Assembly (NCBI RefSeq): GCF_902706285.1
Contig: NZ_CACSKD010000012.1
Span: forward strand, 1-64,000
Length of the DNA stretch: 64,000 nt
Source of the DNA: Rhizobium sp. 18055
Lineage (GTDB): Bacteria; Pseudomonadota; Alphaproteobacteria; Rhizobiales; Rhizobiaceae
Direction: 5' to 3'
The notes beneath the pieces were generated by a model. It ran no database searches. It worked only from the letters and a program-made list of their open reading frames with translations, and was not told where the DNA came from. Numbering within the stretch: position 1 is the first letter of the stretch; each line of letters starts with the position of its first letter. Positions 62,886-64,000 of the stretch are shown here, in pieces. A program made the position numbers and the translations under genes.

Positions 62886-63047
62886 ATCGAAAAGACGGGT
62901 CAGCGCTCATCAAACACGCGTGATCTCGCCAAGGCTGCATTGACAACTGTTTTCGAGGGGAAATATCAGACCATCTAACGTTGCAAGCGCCGGGTTGCGC
63001 ATCGCCTGTCCCGCGTGCCTGTTCCTGATATTAAGGCTGACTATCGT

Positions 63048-63536
63048 ATGATCGATACTCGTTTTTCAACTGCGATCCAGATTGTCGTGAGCGTCGCGCT
63101 CAATGATGAGACGGGATTGCGCACCACAAGCCAGTCTCTCGCCGAGGGACTGGATTCCAATGCGAGCTTTGTCCGAAAGCTGCTGCTGCCGCTGTCGGAA
63201 AACCACATTCTGGTCTCTTCGACCGGCGGGAAGGGTGGCATTCACCTGGCACGCCCTGCCGGCGAGATTCTGCTGAGCGAGATCTATGCTTCGGTGACAG
63301 GTGCGAGAAAGCTTTGGGCGACACGCCATGAGATTCCGCACGAAGGCCTCGTCGGCGAGAATATCGGCGATCTCTCGGAGTATCTCTGCGATCGGGCCGA
63401 GCAGGCCGTGGTCGATCTATTGGGGTCGGTCACCATCGAGGACAGCTTGACCGAACTGCGTCGTCTCGACGTGGAAAAGCACAAGGCCGCTGACGGCGAA
63501 CCGTCCGCAGACAGTCAACGCCACGCGGCGGAATAA
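63048..63536 (+). CDS. Rrf2-family transcriptional regulator
   Basis: 162 residues from ATG 63048 (MIDTRFSTAIQIVVSVAL) after TTAAGG. N-terminal winged HTH of Rrf2 type (LRTTSQSLAEGLDSNASFVRKLLLPLSENHILVSSTGGKGGIHLAR). The C-terminal segment lacks the three Fe-S cysteines of IscR/NsrR/RirA, so this is a cluster-free Rrf2 protein that probably senses another signal. The acidic tail (ADGEPSADSQRHAAE) is unremarkable. Confidence 0.85.
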   Translation: MIDTRFSTAIQIVVSVALNDETGLRTTSQSLAEGLDSNASFVRKLLLPLSENHILVSSTGGKGGIHLARPAGEILLSEIYASVTGARKLWATRHEIPHEGLVGENIGDLSEYLCDRAEQAVVDLLGSVTIEDSLTELRRLDVEKHKAADGEPSADSQRHAAE

Positions 63537-63629
63537 GAAACCCTACAAAGTAAAGGGGGCCCGGCAGGGAAACCGTGCCACCCTCCACGACACTGATCGG
63601 AGGTCAATCTGATCAGAAGCATTCCGTTC

Positions 63630-63687
63630 GGGCGCCGCTCAGGCCTTGCACTGCTCGAAAGAGCAATGCCCGGTGCGAGCGGCGCCC
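63630..63687. repeat. Long inverted repeat at the porin 3' end
   Basis: GGGCGCCGCTC (63630-63640) pairs perfectly with GAGCGGCGCCC (63677-63687); an inner hairpin TGCTC-GAAA-GAGCA lies at 63652-63665. Just downstream of the minus-strand porin stop, it is probably part of its transcript end or an mRNA stabiliser. No T-tract on either strand. Confidence 0.55.
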
Positions 63688-63696
63688 GATCGTTTA

Positions 63697-64000
63697 TTAG
63701 AATGCGCGCTGCAGGCGGAAGAAGCCCGAAGTTACATCGCTGCCGTTGTCCGGGTCGATGTAGTTTACGGTTGCCTTGGCGTAGAAGTTGTCAACGATCT
63801 GGTAATCGACTGTCAGGCCGACCTTCCAGGCGTCGTTGTCGCTGTTGAAGTCGCCAGCAACGATGCCGTAGTTGCCGTAATACTGTACAGCAGGCGTGAT
63901 CTTCAGCTTGTCGGTAGCCTTGATTGCGTATTCAGCAGCAAGAGCCCATTCCGACTTCTGGTAGTAGGCATTCGGGCCGCTGGAGTAAACGCCTGCGAGG
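63697..64000 (-). CDS. Outer-membrane porin, C-terminal part (runs off right edge)
   Basis: The minus strand reads, N to C, LAGVYSSGPNAYYQKSEWAL...TPAVQYYGNYGIVAGDFNSD...VGLTVDYQIVDNFYAKATVNY...SGFFRLQRAF-stop. Alternating beta-strand pattern and a terminal aromatic Phe are typical of outer-membrane beta-barrels, and the GFFRLQRAF end is the form seen in Rhizobiales porins (Omp2b/RopA type). At least 100 residues lie in the window; the rest is beyond 64000. Confidence 0.88.
   Translation of the reverse strand, partial: LAGVYSSGPNAYYQKSEWALAAEYAIKATDKLKITPAVQYYGNYGIVAGDFNSDNDAWKVGLTVDYQIVDNFYAKATVNYIDPDNGSDVTSGFFRLQRAF

Overview
The window looks like chromosome (or chromid) of a Rhizobiaceae alphaproteobacterium (Rhizobium/Agrobacterium/Pararhizobium type). 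This rests on high GC with strongly biased third positions, the C-terminus of a Rhizobiales-type porin at the right edge, a CtrA-like box, the gluconate-dehydrogenase-like flavocytochrome operon and the GcvT-domain dimethylglycine/sarcosine dehydrogenase relative. No rRNA, tRNA, CRISPR array or prophage was seen. The species cannot be named from this sequence.

Layout. 1-3.9 kb: the left edge carries the first 16 codons of an IS3-family OrfA. Next to it is a four-gene minus-strand set (MFS transporter, DUF2255 protein, WrbA-like flavodoxin, truncated CMD-family protein) opposite a divergent LysR regulator; the IS appears to have cut the CMD gene. 4.2-11.0 kb: a complete Wadjet anti-plasmid operon jetABCD with AT-rich flanks. 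11.6-15.5 kb: an exported three-subunit GMC dehydrogenase (Tat-dependent small subunit, FAD subunit, tri-haem cytochrome c). 15.7-20.0 kb: a class III nucleotidyl cyclase/TolB-like/TPR protein, then a gluzincin-like metallopeptidase and two unrecognised small proteins. 20.5-22.7 kb: ethanolamine ammonia-lyase eutBC without its usual partners.

23.5-33.7 kb is the most unusual part. A protein of about 1,746 residues is built almost wholly of Ser/Thr-rich octapeptides in an exact 408-bp (136-residue, 17 x 8) higher-order repeat. It is followed by a SPINDLY-type O-GlcNAc-transferase-like enzyme, a putative glycosyltransferase with an inserted Methyltransf_FA-like domain, and UDP-galactopyranose mutase. 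My inference is a dedicated glycosylated repeat-protein system.

33.8-38.3 kb: a small orphan protein, exported MsrB and MsrA, and a minus-strand flavoprotein/GcvT dehydrogenase. 38.6-46.0 kb: a glycine-zipper lipoprotein, an AbgT transporter with an M20 peptidase, an SLC13 permease and a repeat-containing membrane protein. 46.5-52.2 kb: an Mrp/Mnh cation-antiporter operon of unusual make-up, including MbhE-MnhB-like and double antiporter-domain fusions. 52.2-58.2 kb: an alpha/beta-hydrolase lipoprotein and an RND efflux adaptor/pump pair. 58.4-64 kb: DUF1269 protein, AI-2E-family permease, AraC regulator preceded by a coupled 48-codon ORF, ZntB, an Rrf2-type regulator and the porin end.

Three intergenic regions (38.56, 46.42 and 53.59 kb) share a 43-bp fixed-spacing promoter-like motif that may link the lipoprotein, antiporter and efflux genes in one regulon.
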